From: Nonomuraea sediminis
GTDB taxonomy: Bacteria > Actinomycetota > Actinomycetes > Streptosporangiales > Streptosporangiaceae
NCBI RefSeq assembly: GCF_018531495.1
Contig: NZ_JAHDTI010000012.1
Location: forward strand, 1 to 64,000
Length of the DNA stretch: 64,000 nt
Direction: 5' to 3'
Shown: piece after piece, positions 52,235-60,582 of the stretch
Layout of the letters: each line of letters starts with the position of its first letter
Position numbering within the stretch: the stretch's first letter is position 1
The notes under the pieces: model-generated
What the model was told of the DNA's origin: nothing
What the model saw: the letters and a program-made list of their open reading frames with translations, nothing else
Database searches by the model: none
Program-made: the position numbers and the translations under genes

Positions 52235-54258
52235 CGGCGGGCCTCCACTGAGACGACGATGCTGTGCGCTCTGCCGCTGATCCAGCCATCGGCATCTGGG
52301 GGCGGCGCCTCATGCAGCGTGGCGACCGGCGAGCCGCCCAGGTGCGCGCGCAGCAGCTCCATATCCATGGCTCGGGTGAGGTCCAGCGGGAGTTGCTGGT
52401 CGTCGACGGCCAGCAACACCCGATCGGGCACGCCTGCCCGGTTGCGCCAGGCGTGCAACTGCTCGGCCCACTCCTGCAGGCGTGCCGTACGGCCGGGCAG
52501 CCAGCGGGCGCGCAGTTGCCAGCGTGCGGCGGCCAGGATGCTGCGCCGGTAGTGCAGCGCCGGGGTGAACGGCAGAGTCCAGGCGGCGCCCCAGTCGAAC
52601 CAGGTCACCTGCGGGGTGGCGGCGCGGCTGATCTCGGCCAGAAAGCGGACCAGCGGCGGGGTGAAGTGGTTCCACACGAAGTTGATCGCGGTGGGGGCCA
52701 GCAGCTCCACACGCTGCCCGGTCGCGGCGACGGCCAGGTAGAGATGGCCGCCGCTTAGGCCGACGACCAGATCGGACGGCAGGAGCGTCTTCTCGCCAGC
52801 CGCCCGGAACTCGCCGACGCTGACCAGCCGCGGCAGCACCTGCGGCGCCCGCGTGAGCAGGTCGGCCTCGACGCGGGAGGGATGGAACGACAACTGCGCT
52901 AGCTCCGCCCCGGGCGCGACGTTGGGAAGAGCGCCGTATCCGGCGGCCAGGTCCGGCAGCAGGTGCCAGAACCGTCCGGTCATGGTGCCGGCCGAGCGGG
53001 AGACGGTGTGGATGCGCAGCCGGAAGTCGCCCTTGTCGAGCGCTGGTAGCGAGCGGGCCTGGACCTGCGCGCACAGCTCGAAGTGGGGCGCCAGGACCGG
53101 GTTCGGCGCGCCTGCGGCGGCCTGTAGTTCCTCGATCACCGCCTCGGACACGTTCACCGTCCGGCGGCCCTCGACGGCGGCGGTCCCGGCCATCTCCAGC
53201 AGCAGCCGGTCGCGGCGCGACATCGGCCTCGGCGGTTGCGACAGCACGCCGAACCCATCCGGCAGGCCCAACCCGGTGACGGGATCGGTGAGTTGCTCCA
53301 GGGCGACCTCGACACCCTGTCCGTAGCGGTCGGCGAACCGCTCGGCGTAGCGCCGCCACGCCGCGGTCCCGGCCGGGCAGGGCGAGAGCCGAGCCAGCAC
53401 GGTCGCCGCGGTCTCCATCTCGACCCCGACCGGCTCGGGCAGGCGCACCGCGGCGTCCAGCCGTACGTCGGCCGCCACCCGAATGCCGGTGGCCAGGACA
53501 GCGCGGGGCAGGGCGTCGGCCGGATCGGTGACGGTGGCGGCGGCCCGCAGCGCCGACCGCAGCAGACGCGTCCGCAGCAGCTCGGCGACCATCGCTTGCT
53601 GGCGGCGGGGGTCCGTCTGCGGGAACTCGGCGGCGAGCTTGCCGAGCAAGGCCGCGTACGGGATCGGCGACCCGGCCGCCTCCAGCACCAACGACAGCGC
53701 GGGAGTCAGCGCCAGCGAGAACTCCGATGCCCCCTCGGCGGGGACGTGGACGCGGCCATCGCGCACGCGGGCCAGGTTGTTGACGCACACCTCGACGTCG
53801 GCCATCGGCTCGCCGCACGTCTCGTAGGTGCTGATCGCCGCGTCCAGCGCCGCAGGGTCGGGCCGGACGACGACCTCGTGCGCATCCCCGACGCGCACGA
53901 GGGACTTCTCGCCGAACTCGACCAAGCCGACGCCCGCGAACAGGCCGAACGGTGTGGACCGGCGCGCGTAGCGCAGCACGTATCGGGCAACGGAAAGAGC
54001 GGCACGACGGGCTCGGCGCGGGTTCGCCACCCGCCCGTCCAGGATCGCCGCCACCTGGTCGGCGAGGTTGGGGCTTGCGCTGGTGATCGCCTGCCGGAAG
54101 GACTCATCAGCCCACACCGGCGCAAGCCACGCACGCCACTGCTCGGTCGAGGCGCCGGGCCTCGGCCACTGCGGAAGGGCGGGAGCGGTAGGGCTCACCG
54201 CGGCGCGCAGCATCCCGGTGCCGACGCGCCGATAGAGCCTGATCCGCGTCCGCGTCAT
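52231..54258 (-). CDS. LanB-type lantibiotic dehydratase, glutamylation part only
   Basis: A 675-aa protein corresponding to the N-terminal, tRNA-Glu-dependent glutamylation domain of class I dehydratases. Family landmarks are YVLRYARRSTPFGLFAGVGL, FVWNHFTPPLVRFLAEISRA, the TPQVTWFDWGAAW strand and HYRRSILAAARWQLRARWLP. The about 300-residue elimination domain normally joined at the C-terminus is absent; a matching domain is found at the start of the methyltransferase fusion (49088-51133). The ATG at 54258 has GGAGAGGAG upstream. The long open frame to 54774 is not coding. It follows the precursor gene by 59 bp. Confidence 0.9.
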   Translation of the reverse strand: MTRTRIRLYRRVGTGMLRAAVSPTAPALPQWPRPGASTEQWRAWLAPVWADESFRQAITSASPNLADQVAAILDGRVANPRRARRAALSVARYVLRYARRSTPFGLFAGVGLVEFGEKSLVRVGDAHEVVVRPDPAALDAAISTYETCGEPMADVEVCVNNLARVRDGRVHVPAEGASEFSLALTPALSLVLEAAGSPIPYAALLGKLAAEFPQTDPRRQQAMVAELLRTRLLRSALRAAATVTDPADALPRAVLATGIRVAADVRLDAAVRLPEPVGVEMETAATVLARLSPCPAGTAAWRRYAERFADRYGQGVEVALEQLTDPVTGLGLPDGFGVLSQPPRPMSRRDRLLLEMAGTAAVEGRRTVNVSEAVIEELQAAAGAPNPVLAPHFELCAQVQARSLPALDKGDFRLRIHTVSRSAGTMTGRFWHLLPDLAAGYGALPNVAPGAELAQLSFHPSRVEADLLTRAPQVLPRLVSVGEFRAAGEKTLLPSDLVVGLSGGHLYLAVAATGQRVELLAPTAINFVWNHFTPPLVRFLAEISRAATPQVTWFDWGAAWTLPFTPALHYRRSILAAARWQLRARWLPGRTARLQEWAEQLHAWRNRAGVPDRVLLAVDDQQLPLDLTRAMDMELLRAHLGGSPVATLHEAPPPDADGWISGRAHSIVVSVEARR

Positions 54259-54317
54259 CACTGTCACTCCTCTCCTACAAGCCCATCCGGGGAAGCCGAG
54301 GCCCGAGCGGTCCGGGT

Positions 54318-54491
54318 CTACGAGGTGGTGCAGGCGCTCGGGCAGGAGGTCCCGCAGTTGTCGCCGGTGCTGCACATCAACACCGTGTCGGCCGCCGGGG
54401 TGTTCTCGATGAAGGTGATGTCGAGCTCGAACGGGTCGACACCTCTTTCCGCGCTGGCCTTGGCGGTCTGCCCGATGGTCGGAGTAGCCAT
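54318..54491 (-). CDS. FxLD-family lanthipeptide precursor peptide
   Basis: A 57-codon gene, ATG at 54491, TAG at 54318-54320, preceded by AAGGAG. The leader carries PFELDITFIEN, the F-x-L-D motif that gives the family its name and guides LanB-type enzymes. The core after DTVLM is CSTGDNCGTSCPSACTTS: four Cys, several Ser/Thr for rings, and a lone core Asp (G-D-N) as the candidate for methylation to an aspartimide. Not found by length-limited gene callers. It lies directly upstream of LanB on the same strand; the leader cleavage site is unknown, and no dedicated protease is in the cluster. Confidence 0.93.
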   Translation of the reverse strand: MATPTIGQTAKASAERGVDPFELDITFIENTPAADTVLMCSTGDNCGTSCPSACTTS

Positions 54492-54623
54492 GTCTGTGCT
54501 CCTTGTCCTGAGTTGGGGGCGATGATCTACGAGATGAGCGACGGCTGCCCGGGAGGCTCGACCCCGGGGGTGGGTCGACTCGGACCACGTGGGTGTGGCG
54601 GAAGACCGGGCAGCCGTGCTTCG

Positions 54624-54956
54624 TCATCGCCGTCCCGTTCCCGGGGGTTGGGCGGCGATGAGTTCGGTGTAGCGGGCGACGATAAGGCGCGCGGCAGTGG
54701 CCGCATTGACGGTGGGAGCGCAGGCGTAGATCCACCGCCCTTTGCTGGTGGTCTGGCCGCTCCACCAACGCCACCAGGAGGCATAACCCCAGACGGGCAG
54801 CCTCCCTTCGATGAGAAGGACCACCGTGTCTACCTCGGAGTACACCCTCGAGTCGAGCTCATGCACGGTGGCGAGCTCAATCCGGAGCCGCTCGGCGGCG
54901 TCCTTGGCGGGGAACAGGTCGAAGATGAACGAGGGGGAGCGGGCCGGCACCGTCAC
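54624..54956 (-). CDS. Small hypothetical protein of the RiPP cluster
   Basis: A 110-aa protein starting at a GTG (54956) that overlaps the preceding stop (GTGA). It reads FDLFPAKDAAERLRIELATV, then VDTVVLLIEGRLPVWGYASW and SKGRWIYACAPTVNAATAAR. Composition is natural and soluble; no family is recognised. It lies between the regulators and the precursor on the biosynthetic strand, so a role in maturation, immunity or regulation is possible but unsupported. Confidence 0.6.
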   Translation of the reverse strand: MTVPARSPSFIFDLFPAKDAAERLRIELATVHELDSRVYSEVDTVVLLIEGRLPVWGYASWWRWWSGQTTSKGRWIYACAPTVNAATAARLIVARYTELIAAQPPGTGRR

Positions 54957-55258
54957 GCCTCCTGCTCGGGCACGGTGGTGCGCTCGATGCCAGCGGCCGG
55001 AACGCCTGCCCAGATCGCCTCGGCGATCGCTGCGGCCATCTCGGGCTGGCAGACCCCGAGATCCATCACCGGCAGGTTGCTGGCCTTCGCCCTATCCGTG
55101 AGAAGCGGCAGGACGATCCCCGTGGCCGAAGACGCATTCGCCGGCTTCCACCTCGCCTGATTAGCATCGTTCTGGCTCCGCAGGGTGATGCCATCGGGAG
55201 GCGAGAGGTGGTGAAGCGGCGTACCCGGCTGCTGCATCGTCGAGGGTTCCCATCGCAT
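54953..55258 (-). CDS. Small hypothetical protein at the head of the RiPP operon
   Basis: A 101-aa protein (81-94 aa from internal ATGs). Its second half (MDLGVCQPEMAAAIAEAIWA, then GVPAAGIERTTVPEQEA) is helical; the first half (HHLSPPDGITLRSQNDANQA) is polar. It is coupled by GTGA to the next gene. First gene after the 129-bp divergent region to the XRE regulator. Unknown function. Confidence 0.5.
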   Translation of the reverse strand: MRWEPSTMQQPGTPLHHLSPPDGITLRSQNDANQARWKPANASSATGIVLPLLTDRAKASNLPVMDLGVCQPEMAAAIAEAIWAGVPAAGIERTTVPEQEA

Positions 55259-55387
55259 GATCGGGCGCGGTCCTTCACCGCCGCCCTAGGGGTTACCCGT
55301 GCAGCGTCCGCCCTTTCGGGGCACGATGGGGGAGCACGCTGTGCGTGCCCACACGCGCCCACATGCTGACCGAAAAGGGATTCCCAG

Positions 55388-56746
55388 GTGGAAGCACAGA
55401 GCCTCCCACTACCGGACCTGCTAAAACACCTCCGGGACTTGGTCGGAATCACGCAACAGCAACTGGCAGACAGGCTCTGCGCAATCACCGGCACATTTAC
55501 CGTGACCCGATTCGAGGTGGGCCGCTGGGAGCAAGGACGCGTCCGGCCCATCTCCTGGCTGCCTGCGCTGGCCGAAGCCCTGAACGTAAGGCTGGAACTG
55601 CTGGAGAATGCCCCCGATAGGCCGGGGAAGGGGCGAGGACGGCGTCTCTCTCCACAGGACGGTTCAGAGCAGGTGAGCGAGGTGCTACGACGGACCTTCC
55701 TGCAGCGAGGATTCACAGCCGCTGCGGCGTCTGCCCTGGGCACGAACCAGGAGCTGCGGGTCATCCAGGCTCTCAATATCGTCGGCGCCGATCACCTCGG
55801 CAGCGTGGTTGTGAGCCTGGGTGAGCTCGTTGACCACTACACCCAGACGATTGGCGCCCTGCCTCCCGCGGAGGTATACGACGAACTCCTCACCGTCCGG
55901 TCATATGCCCACGGCCTGCTTACGCATGCCGGCCAGGCACGGCAACGCACGGACATCGTCCTTGCCACCGGCTGGCTATCTCATCTTCTCGGGGTTGCCG
56001 CGTGCGACATGGGAGAGCATGCGGCCGCCCGCGTTTGGTGCGCTGACGCGGAACGTCACAGCAGGGACGCCGGGCATCCGGAGCTGGAGGCGTGGGCGGA
56101 GCTCACCAAGGCCATGATCGCCTGGTACCAGGGCCAGCCTCGCCAATCTGCGGAGCTGTCGGCCCGTGGCCAAGCGGTAGCGGGACGCGGCACCGTTGTC
56201 CACGCCAAATTGGCCTCTCAAGAAATGCGGTCGGCGGCGATGGCGGGCGATGTCGATGGGATGACCCGCGCCCGGAGCCGGGCCACTGAGGCCATCGCCG
56301 CGCTCCCCGGTGATGTTCCGACCAGCGGCGCGCGGTCCATCGCACTCTCTGACGATCCGCCGTATACCGCCACGTCCCTGCTCTACGTTGGTCGCTACCG
56401 TGAGGCCGTCACTGCCACCACGCGCGTCATCGCGACTGTCTACCGACCCGAGGCTCTCCAGCGAGGCGAACACCCCTCTGGATATGCACGCTCCCTGCTG
56501 ATCCTGGGGCTTGCCCAGGCTGCGCTGGGCAGCCTGGATGAGGCGCTGGCGGCTGGCCACACCGCTTTGCTTGGCCGACGCCCTGCTTGGCCAACCATGG
56601 TGCTTGCCGACAAACTCGACAAAGTTCTGGCCGGGCAATACCCGAGAGCGCAGCAGACCGTCGAGTACCGCTCCCGATACCTTCAAGCCCTCGAAAGCCC
56701 CGCCGCACACCACGTGCAACTTTCAGGTGTCAAGGAGCCCAGGTGA
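55388..56746 (+). CDS. XRE helix-turn-helix/TPR regulator of the RiPP cluster
   Basis: A 452-aa regulator. The XRE domain is LLKHLRDLVGITQQQLADRL, then TRFEVGRWEQGRVRPISWLP (about residues 10-75). A large helical TPR-like domain follows (VYDELLTVRSYAHGLLTHAG, GHPELEAWAELTKAMIAWYQ, RYREAVTATTRVIATV), as in peptide- or signal-responsive actinobacterial regulators. It is divergent from the biosynthetic operon and coupled (GTGA) to the YdcF-like gene. Cluster-specific control is likely, possibly in response to a peptide, by analogy with RRNPP-type proteins. Confidence 0.88.
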   Translation: MEAQSLPLPDLLKHLRDLVGITQQQLADRLCAITGTFTVTRFEVGRWEQGRVRPISWLPALAEALNVRLELLENAPDRPGKGRGRRLSPQDGSEQVSEVLRRTFLQRGFTAAAASALGTNQELRVIQALNIVGADHLGSVVVSLGELVDHYTQTIGALPPAEVYDELLTVRSYAHGLLTHAGQARQRTDIVLATGWLSHLLGVAACDMGEHAAARVWCADAERHSRDAGHPELEAWAELTKAMIAWYQGQPRQSAELSARGQAVAGRGTVVHAKLASQEMRSAAMAGDVDGMTRARSRATEAIAALPGDVPTSGARSIALSDDPPYTATSLLYVGRYREAVTATTRVIATVYRPEALQRGEHPSGYARSLLILGLAQAALGSLDEALAAGHTALLGRRPAWPTMVLADKLDKVLAGQYPRAQQTVEYRSRYLQALESPAAHHVQLSGVKEPR

Positions 56747-57345
56747 CCATTGACCTGAACCCAGCGCTCGTCGCCGAGATCACCGCGTTCGTGGACGTCC
56801 AGGCACCCCCGCCCCACGATCGACCGACCGCGCTTCTCCTCTTCGGCACTAATCAGGCCCGGCCCGCCGAGATCGCAGCCGAGCGCTACCACGCAGGTCT
56901 CGCCCCGCTGATCATCGCGACCGGTGGGGTGAACCGGCACAACGGGATCGTTGAGGCCCGCACATTCCAGAGGCTTCTCATGGACCGTGGCGTGCCCGAG
57001 GTCGCGATTCGCTGCGAGGACCAGTCCGCGAACACCTGGGAAAATGTCGAGCTGGCGCTGCCGTTCCTTAAGGAGGCACTCCAAGCCGGCCTTCCAATCA
57101 CGGCGGTGTCTAAGTGGTACCACCGTCGCGCGGTGCACATCCTAAAGACAGTGCTTCCAGGCCTGGGGGCGTTTAACGCCATCGGCTGGGAGCCCATCTA
57201 CGATGGCGAGCTCGTTACCCGGACGGCCTGGCCGTCTATCCCGGCAGGCAAGCGCCGAGTGATCAGGGAATGGGAGGAAGTGTCCCGCCGGGTCGAGGCC
57301 GGAAGTTTCGCCTCCTTGGAGCGCGTGGACAGAGCATGGCGGTGA
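56743..57345 (+). CDS. YdcF/DUF218-family protein
   Basis: A 200-aa protein of the DUF218 (YdcF/SanA/ElyC) fold, cytoplasmic. Landmarks are TALLLFGTNQARPAEIAAER, LIIATGGVNRHNGIVEARTF, CEDQSANTWENVELALPFLK and ITAVSKWYHRRAVHIL, with the family's conserved Asn-Thr-x-E-N and Arg. Its GTG overlaps the XRE-regulator stop, so the pair is co-translated. YdcF-like genes accompany XRE regulators beside several actinobacterial RiPP clusters; the reaction is unknown. Confidence 0.85.
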   Translation: MTIDLNPALVAEITAFVDVQAPPPHDRPTALLLFGTNQARPAEIAAERYHAGLAPLIIATGGVNRHNGIVEARTFQRLLMDRGVPEVAIRCEDQSANTWENVELALPFLKEALQAGLPITAVSKWYHRRAVHILKTVLPGLGAFNAIGWEPIYDGELVTRTAWPSIPAGKRRVIREWEEVSRRVEAGSFASLERVDRAWR

Positions 57346-57754
57346 AAGGGGCGACCACTCGCTCCGAGGCTCGACGCGTCCGGCGGTCCCGAGCGCTTGG
57401 CCTCCGAGTGGCGCCGATCAGAGCCGCTGAAAAGTGACCTCGAACCGATCCGGAACGCAGAGAGCTCAACGCTGGCCTTCCTGCGATGGTGCACATCGGC
57501 TCCATCTCGCTGATCGTGTGTGACGGCGGCGAGTAGTGGAGTGAGGCCGCAGAGCAGCTCCACGATCGGTACACCGATCTGAATGCTTATCTGCAAGATT
57601 GAGGATTGGTACGGGGTGCCTACGTCACCATCTTGTCCGCCAGCCCTGGTTCCGCTTCATGAGTCGTTGCAGGATGCTTAGTCGGGGAGCCGACTGGAGA
57701 TGGCGATACGGGCAAGATCGATTCCTGTGTCTCTCCACCTGCTCTGGTTGGGTG
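57346..57754. other. Gap between convergent genes
   Basis: About 410 bp without a recognisable gene between the YdcF stop and the stop of the surface operon. A mixed-composition block near 57480-57600 has open frames but no family. Confidence 0.4.
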
Positions 57755-58663
57755 TCAGCCATTAACGAGCTGGGCGATCAGGTGCTCGAAGTCGAAGGTC
57801 CAGAGACTGTCACTCATGTCCGTCGGCTTGACCCGCCGGAGCCGGAACTGCGGATCGGTGGGGGTTGCTAGGGCATAGAGGCGTTGGTAGCTGGGCAGCC
57901 CGGACGGATCGCAGCTGTAGGCCGAGAGTGCGAAGTACCTGCCGCCGTTGTCCACCGAGTGCGCTTTCTTCTCTTGGTCTGTTCCGACGACGTAGTCGAC
58001 GGCCAGCTTGAACCTCGTCGAGTACTTCCCGGTGGCCACGAACAGCTTGATCGTGTCGATCTCGCCCGGCTCGAGGGCGATCTCCTTGGTGGTGAAGAAG
58101 GATCCGTGCACCTGGCCGGACTCGTCGACCGCGCGTGGCGTTGGCGTCCCGCTCGTCGAGGTTGAGCGCCATCATCATGGTGTTCGCGCCACCCTGCGGC
58201 GGTAGGTAGACCAGGCTGCCGGCCAGGTGCGGCTTCCGCTCGACGTCGGTCACGCGCACACCGATGATCCGGGTCGGCTCGCGAGCCAAGTTAGTGACCC
58301 GGAGAGTGATGATCATTCCGCGCGGGAGCACTGCGCCGTCGGCGAGCAGCCCCTGGTGCAACTTTTCCACCTCGGCATCGGTCGCCATAGCCACCTGGTC
58401 CTGCGTGAGCGGTAAAGGCCAGCGAACACCGCGCTGAAATTCAGATCCATGTGTTCCTCGGTGGCCGTCACGGCGAGGCTGTTTGCGGGTGCCGAGAACG
58501 TTTCCCCCACCGCATCGATGATCTTCGTGGCGAGTCCGGAGACGACGGTCACCGCCGTGCCCGTGATAGCGGTGACCATCACAGCGATGCCTCACTTCCG
58601 CAGCCTCCTGACCGAGGTCTGCTTCGCTGGGTGATTGCGTACCTGGCGGCGCATCTGGATCAT
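57755..58663 (-). pseudogene. Anchored surface protein sharing an ectodomain with the 60583-61866 gene; three lesions
   Basis: The ATG at 58663 lies eight bases after the upstream stop, reading MIQMRRQVRNHPAKQTSVRR, then LRK-TGA-GIAVMVTAITGTAV (membrane segment). TGA stands where Trp would fit. Shifts near 58415 and 58125 separate LTQDQVAMATDAEVEKLHQG, then TRIIGVRVTDVERKPHLAGS, from SGQVHGSFFTTKEIALEPGE and the C-terminal VKPTDMSDSLWTFDFEHLIA. The segment from TRIIGV to AVDYVVG aligns with AVITGM to YDIVIE of the first operon protein. Last gene of the four-gene operon; inactive if the sequence is right. Confidence 0.65.
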
Positions 58664-58671
58664 GGACGACC

Positions 58672-59147
58672 TCAATTCCCGGTGCATGGAGTAACGGACG
58701 GGGGACGGCCACCGCACCCGAGACCGTGGATGTGGAGGTACTTCTGCTTGCCGACGTGCTCGGTCTCCAGATCCAGAGCGGAAGCGATGTCCTCGGGGTC
58801 CAGTCCGAGCTCCGTCAAGGTGCGGAAGGGGATGTAGCTGCCACCTTCAGATCCAGCGGCGGCGGTCCAGACGCCGCCGCGGATGATGTAGATCTGGATG
58901 TTGAGTTGACCGCGTCCGCCGTAGAGGACACCGCCCATGGTGGAGACTGTCTCCGCCACGGCGTAGGTGTCGCTGCAGCGATAGCCCCGCAATGCCTCAA
59001 CTTCTCCCCGGGGCGAGAACGACGACGCAGAGCACGCGGGAGGACCATGGTGCGTAGTGCCTGACGGTATCGCCTCGAATGGAACGGGGCACAGGCGACC
59101 AGGAACAGCAGAGCTACCAGCGCAGTCAGCCATCGGGTCAGTTGCAT
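58672..59147 (-). pseudogene. Small lipoprotein, one frameshift
   Basis: The first frame begins MQLTRWLTALVALLFLVACA, a clean lipoprotein signal with GGAGG six bases upstream of the ATG at 59147. After a shift between about 59000 and 59090 the rest reads EVEALRGYRCSDTYAVAETV, GGRGQLNIQIYIIRGGVWTA, and ends in LHIHGLGCGGRPPSVTPCTG. Several Cys suggest disulfides outside the cell. The ATG overlaps the end of the beta-propeller gene by ten bases. Function unknown. Confidence 0.6.
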
Positions 59148-60574
59148 GCGAGCCTCCACTTGCGGCTGGCGGTGGGACCACAGAAGTACGGGTTGCCCAG
59201 TCCTGCAGTCGGCTGGATCCTGCGCAGGACGCCAGTGTCGACGCGCTCCAGCGTGAAGGTGTCACCCGGCTCGGGCAGATCGTCGCCGCCTACGAAATCG
59301 TGGATGACCTTTCCAGCCGGGTCCTTGTAGACGACGCTCGTCACCTTGCCCACCAGACCCGAAGGCTCGAGCGTGAAGGAGATTGACACATGTCCGCTGC
59401 AGCCGACCTCCAACCTGTTGGGGGAGCATGGCCCGGCGTTAAAGATCATCAGGCCGGACAGGTCCGGCCTGATCTCCAGCTCGGAGCCGTGGACATGCCA
59501 TTCGCCGATGAAAGGCTTGGCAGTGCGATTACGCCCCCTCGGCTCGGCGACCTTGCCGTCACGGTCGATGACAACAATCTCGTGATCCGTTCGTACGGTG
59601 ACTACCCTGGCGTCCGCATTCAGCAGTACCTGCTCCGACGGCGGCAACCTGACCGACCAGATCTTGGCGTGCTCGACGCCGCCGAACGCGTCGATCCGCG
59701 TGCTCACCGGGTCGGCTCCGCGGTACTCGCCCACCGCCACGACTACTTGCCCACAGGCATCGTCCAGGCAGGCCATGCCGTACGGCTGTCCGGGCACGTC
59801 CCAGCTGGCGACCTGACGTCTGGTGCGTAGGTCCCAGACCACAGCCAGCTGAGCCTCGGCGCTCAGCCAGGCCGAGGCGACCATGTGTGAGCCGTCGCCG
59901 GACAGGCTCACCGTGCCCATCGAGTAGTCCAATACGGTCGGCTTCGGCGATGCGGGCGGCGCCCAGCTCGCCCAGAACGTGTGCCCGACGGCGATCACCG
60001 AACCGTCACTGGCGAAGCCAGGAAACTCATAGCCCTCCGTCATCGGCAGTGCCTCGCGGCTGAAGGCGACGCGCCGCTTCGAGCCCAGATCGTGCACGAC
60101 CGCCGCCCAGTAATCCGCCACCAGCAGCTTGCCCCCGGTCTGGTCGAAGTGCGGGAAGCCCGGGCCGGTAAATCGCGCGATTCGTTCACGCGTGGTCACA
60201 TCCCAGACACTGACGTGTTTGTCTCCGATCTCAGCGGCCAACCGGTGGCCGTCCGGTGACAGGGCGAGGCGCCCCACGATGCCGCCGGGATCCACCCGGA
60301 AGATCTCGCGCCGCCGGGCTATGTCCCAGACCACGACGAGTTCGGCTCCGTAGGCGACCGCGGCTCGGCTCGCACGGGTCACCACTGCGGTGGGCGGAGA
60401 GGCGGCGCCCTTGGCGGTGGTCATCGGCGTCTGCAGGATCGTGTTGAGATCGATGGCCGTCCACTGCGCCGGGTTCGACGGCGCTGGGCTGGACGGTGCC
60501 GCCCGGCGGACCGGCTCTGCTGTACAGGCGCAGATCATGACGAAGATGAAGGCTAGACCGAGACCACGCACCAT
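59138..60574 (-). CDS. Beta-propeller (WD40/YVTN-like) lipoprotein
   Basis: A 478-aa exported protein. The signal GLGLAFIFVMICACTAEP ends in a lipobox-like I-C-A-C. About six repeats with LALSPDGHRLAAEIGDKHVS, VWDVTTRERIARF and VWDLRTRRQVASW form a WD40/quinoprotein-type propeller. The last about 110 residues (CSPNRLEVGCSGHVSISFTL, then VVYKDPAGKVIHDFVGGDDL) are a separate Cys-containing domain. It lies eight bp after the TM protein stop and overlaps the next lipoprotein. A scaffold for an extracellular complex is plausible. No catalytic residues were noted. Confidence 0.8.
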   Translation of the reverse strand: MVRGLGLAFIFVMICACTAEPVRRAAPSSPAPSNPAQWTAIDLNTILQTPMTTAKGAASPPTAVVTRASRAAVAYGAELVVVWDIARRREIFRVDPGGIVGRLALSPDGHRLAAEIGDKHVSVWDVTTRERIARFTGPGFPHFDQTGGKLLVADYWAAVVHDLGSKRRVAFSREALPMTEGYEFPGFASDGSVIAVGHTFWASWAPPASPKPTVLDYSMGTVSLSGDGSHMVASAWLSAEAQLAVVWDLRTRRQVASWDVPGQPYGMACLDDACGQVVVAVGEYRGADPVSTRIDAFGGVEHAKIWSVRLPPSEQVLLNADARVVTVRTDHEIVVIDRDGKVAEPRGRNRTAKPFIGEWHVHGSELEIRPDLSGLMIFNAGPCSPNRLEVGCSGHVSISFTLEPSGLVGKVTSVVYKDPAGKVIHDFVGGDDLPEPGDTFTLERVDTGVLRRIQPTAGLGNPYFCGPTASRKWRLACN

Positions 60575-60582
60575 CGATTTCC

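Noticed and set aside
52231..54774. LanB extended to 847 residues
   Set aside because: Residues before MTRTRIRLYRR are read out of frame through the precursor gene and are Arg/His-rich; the ATG at 54258 has a strong ribosome site.
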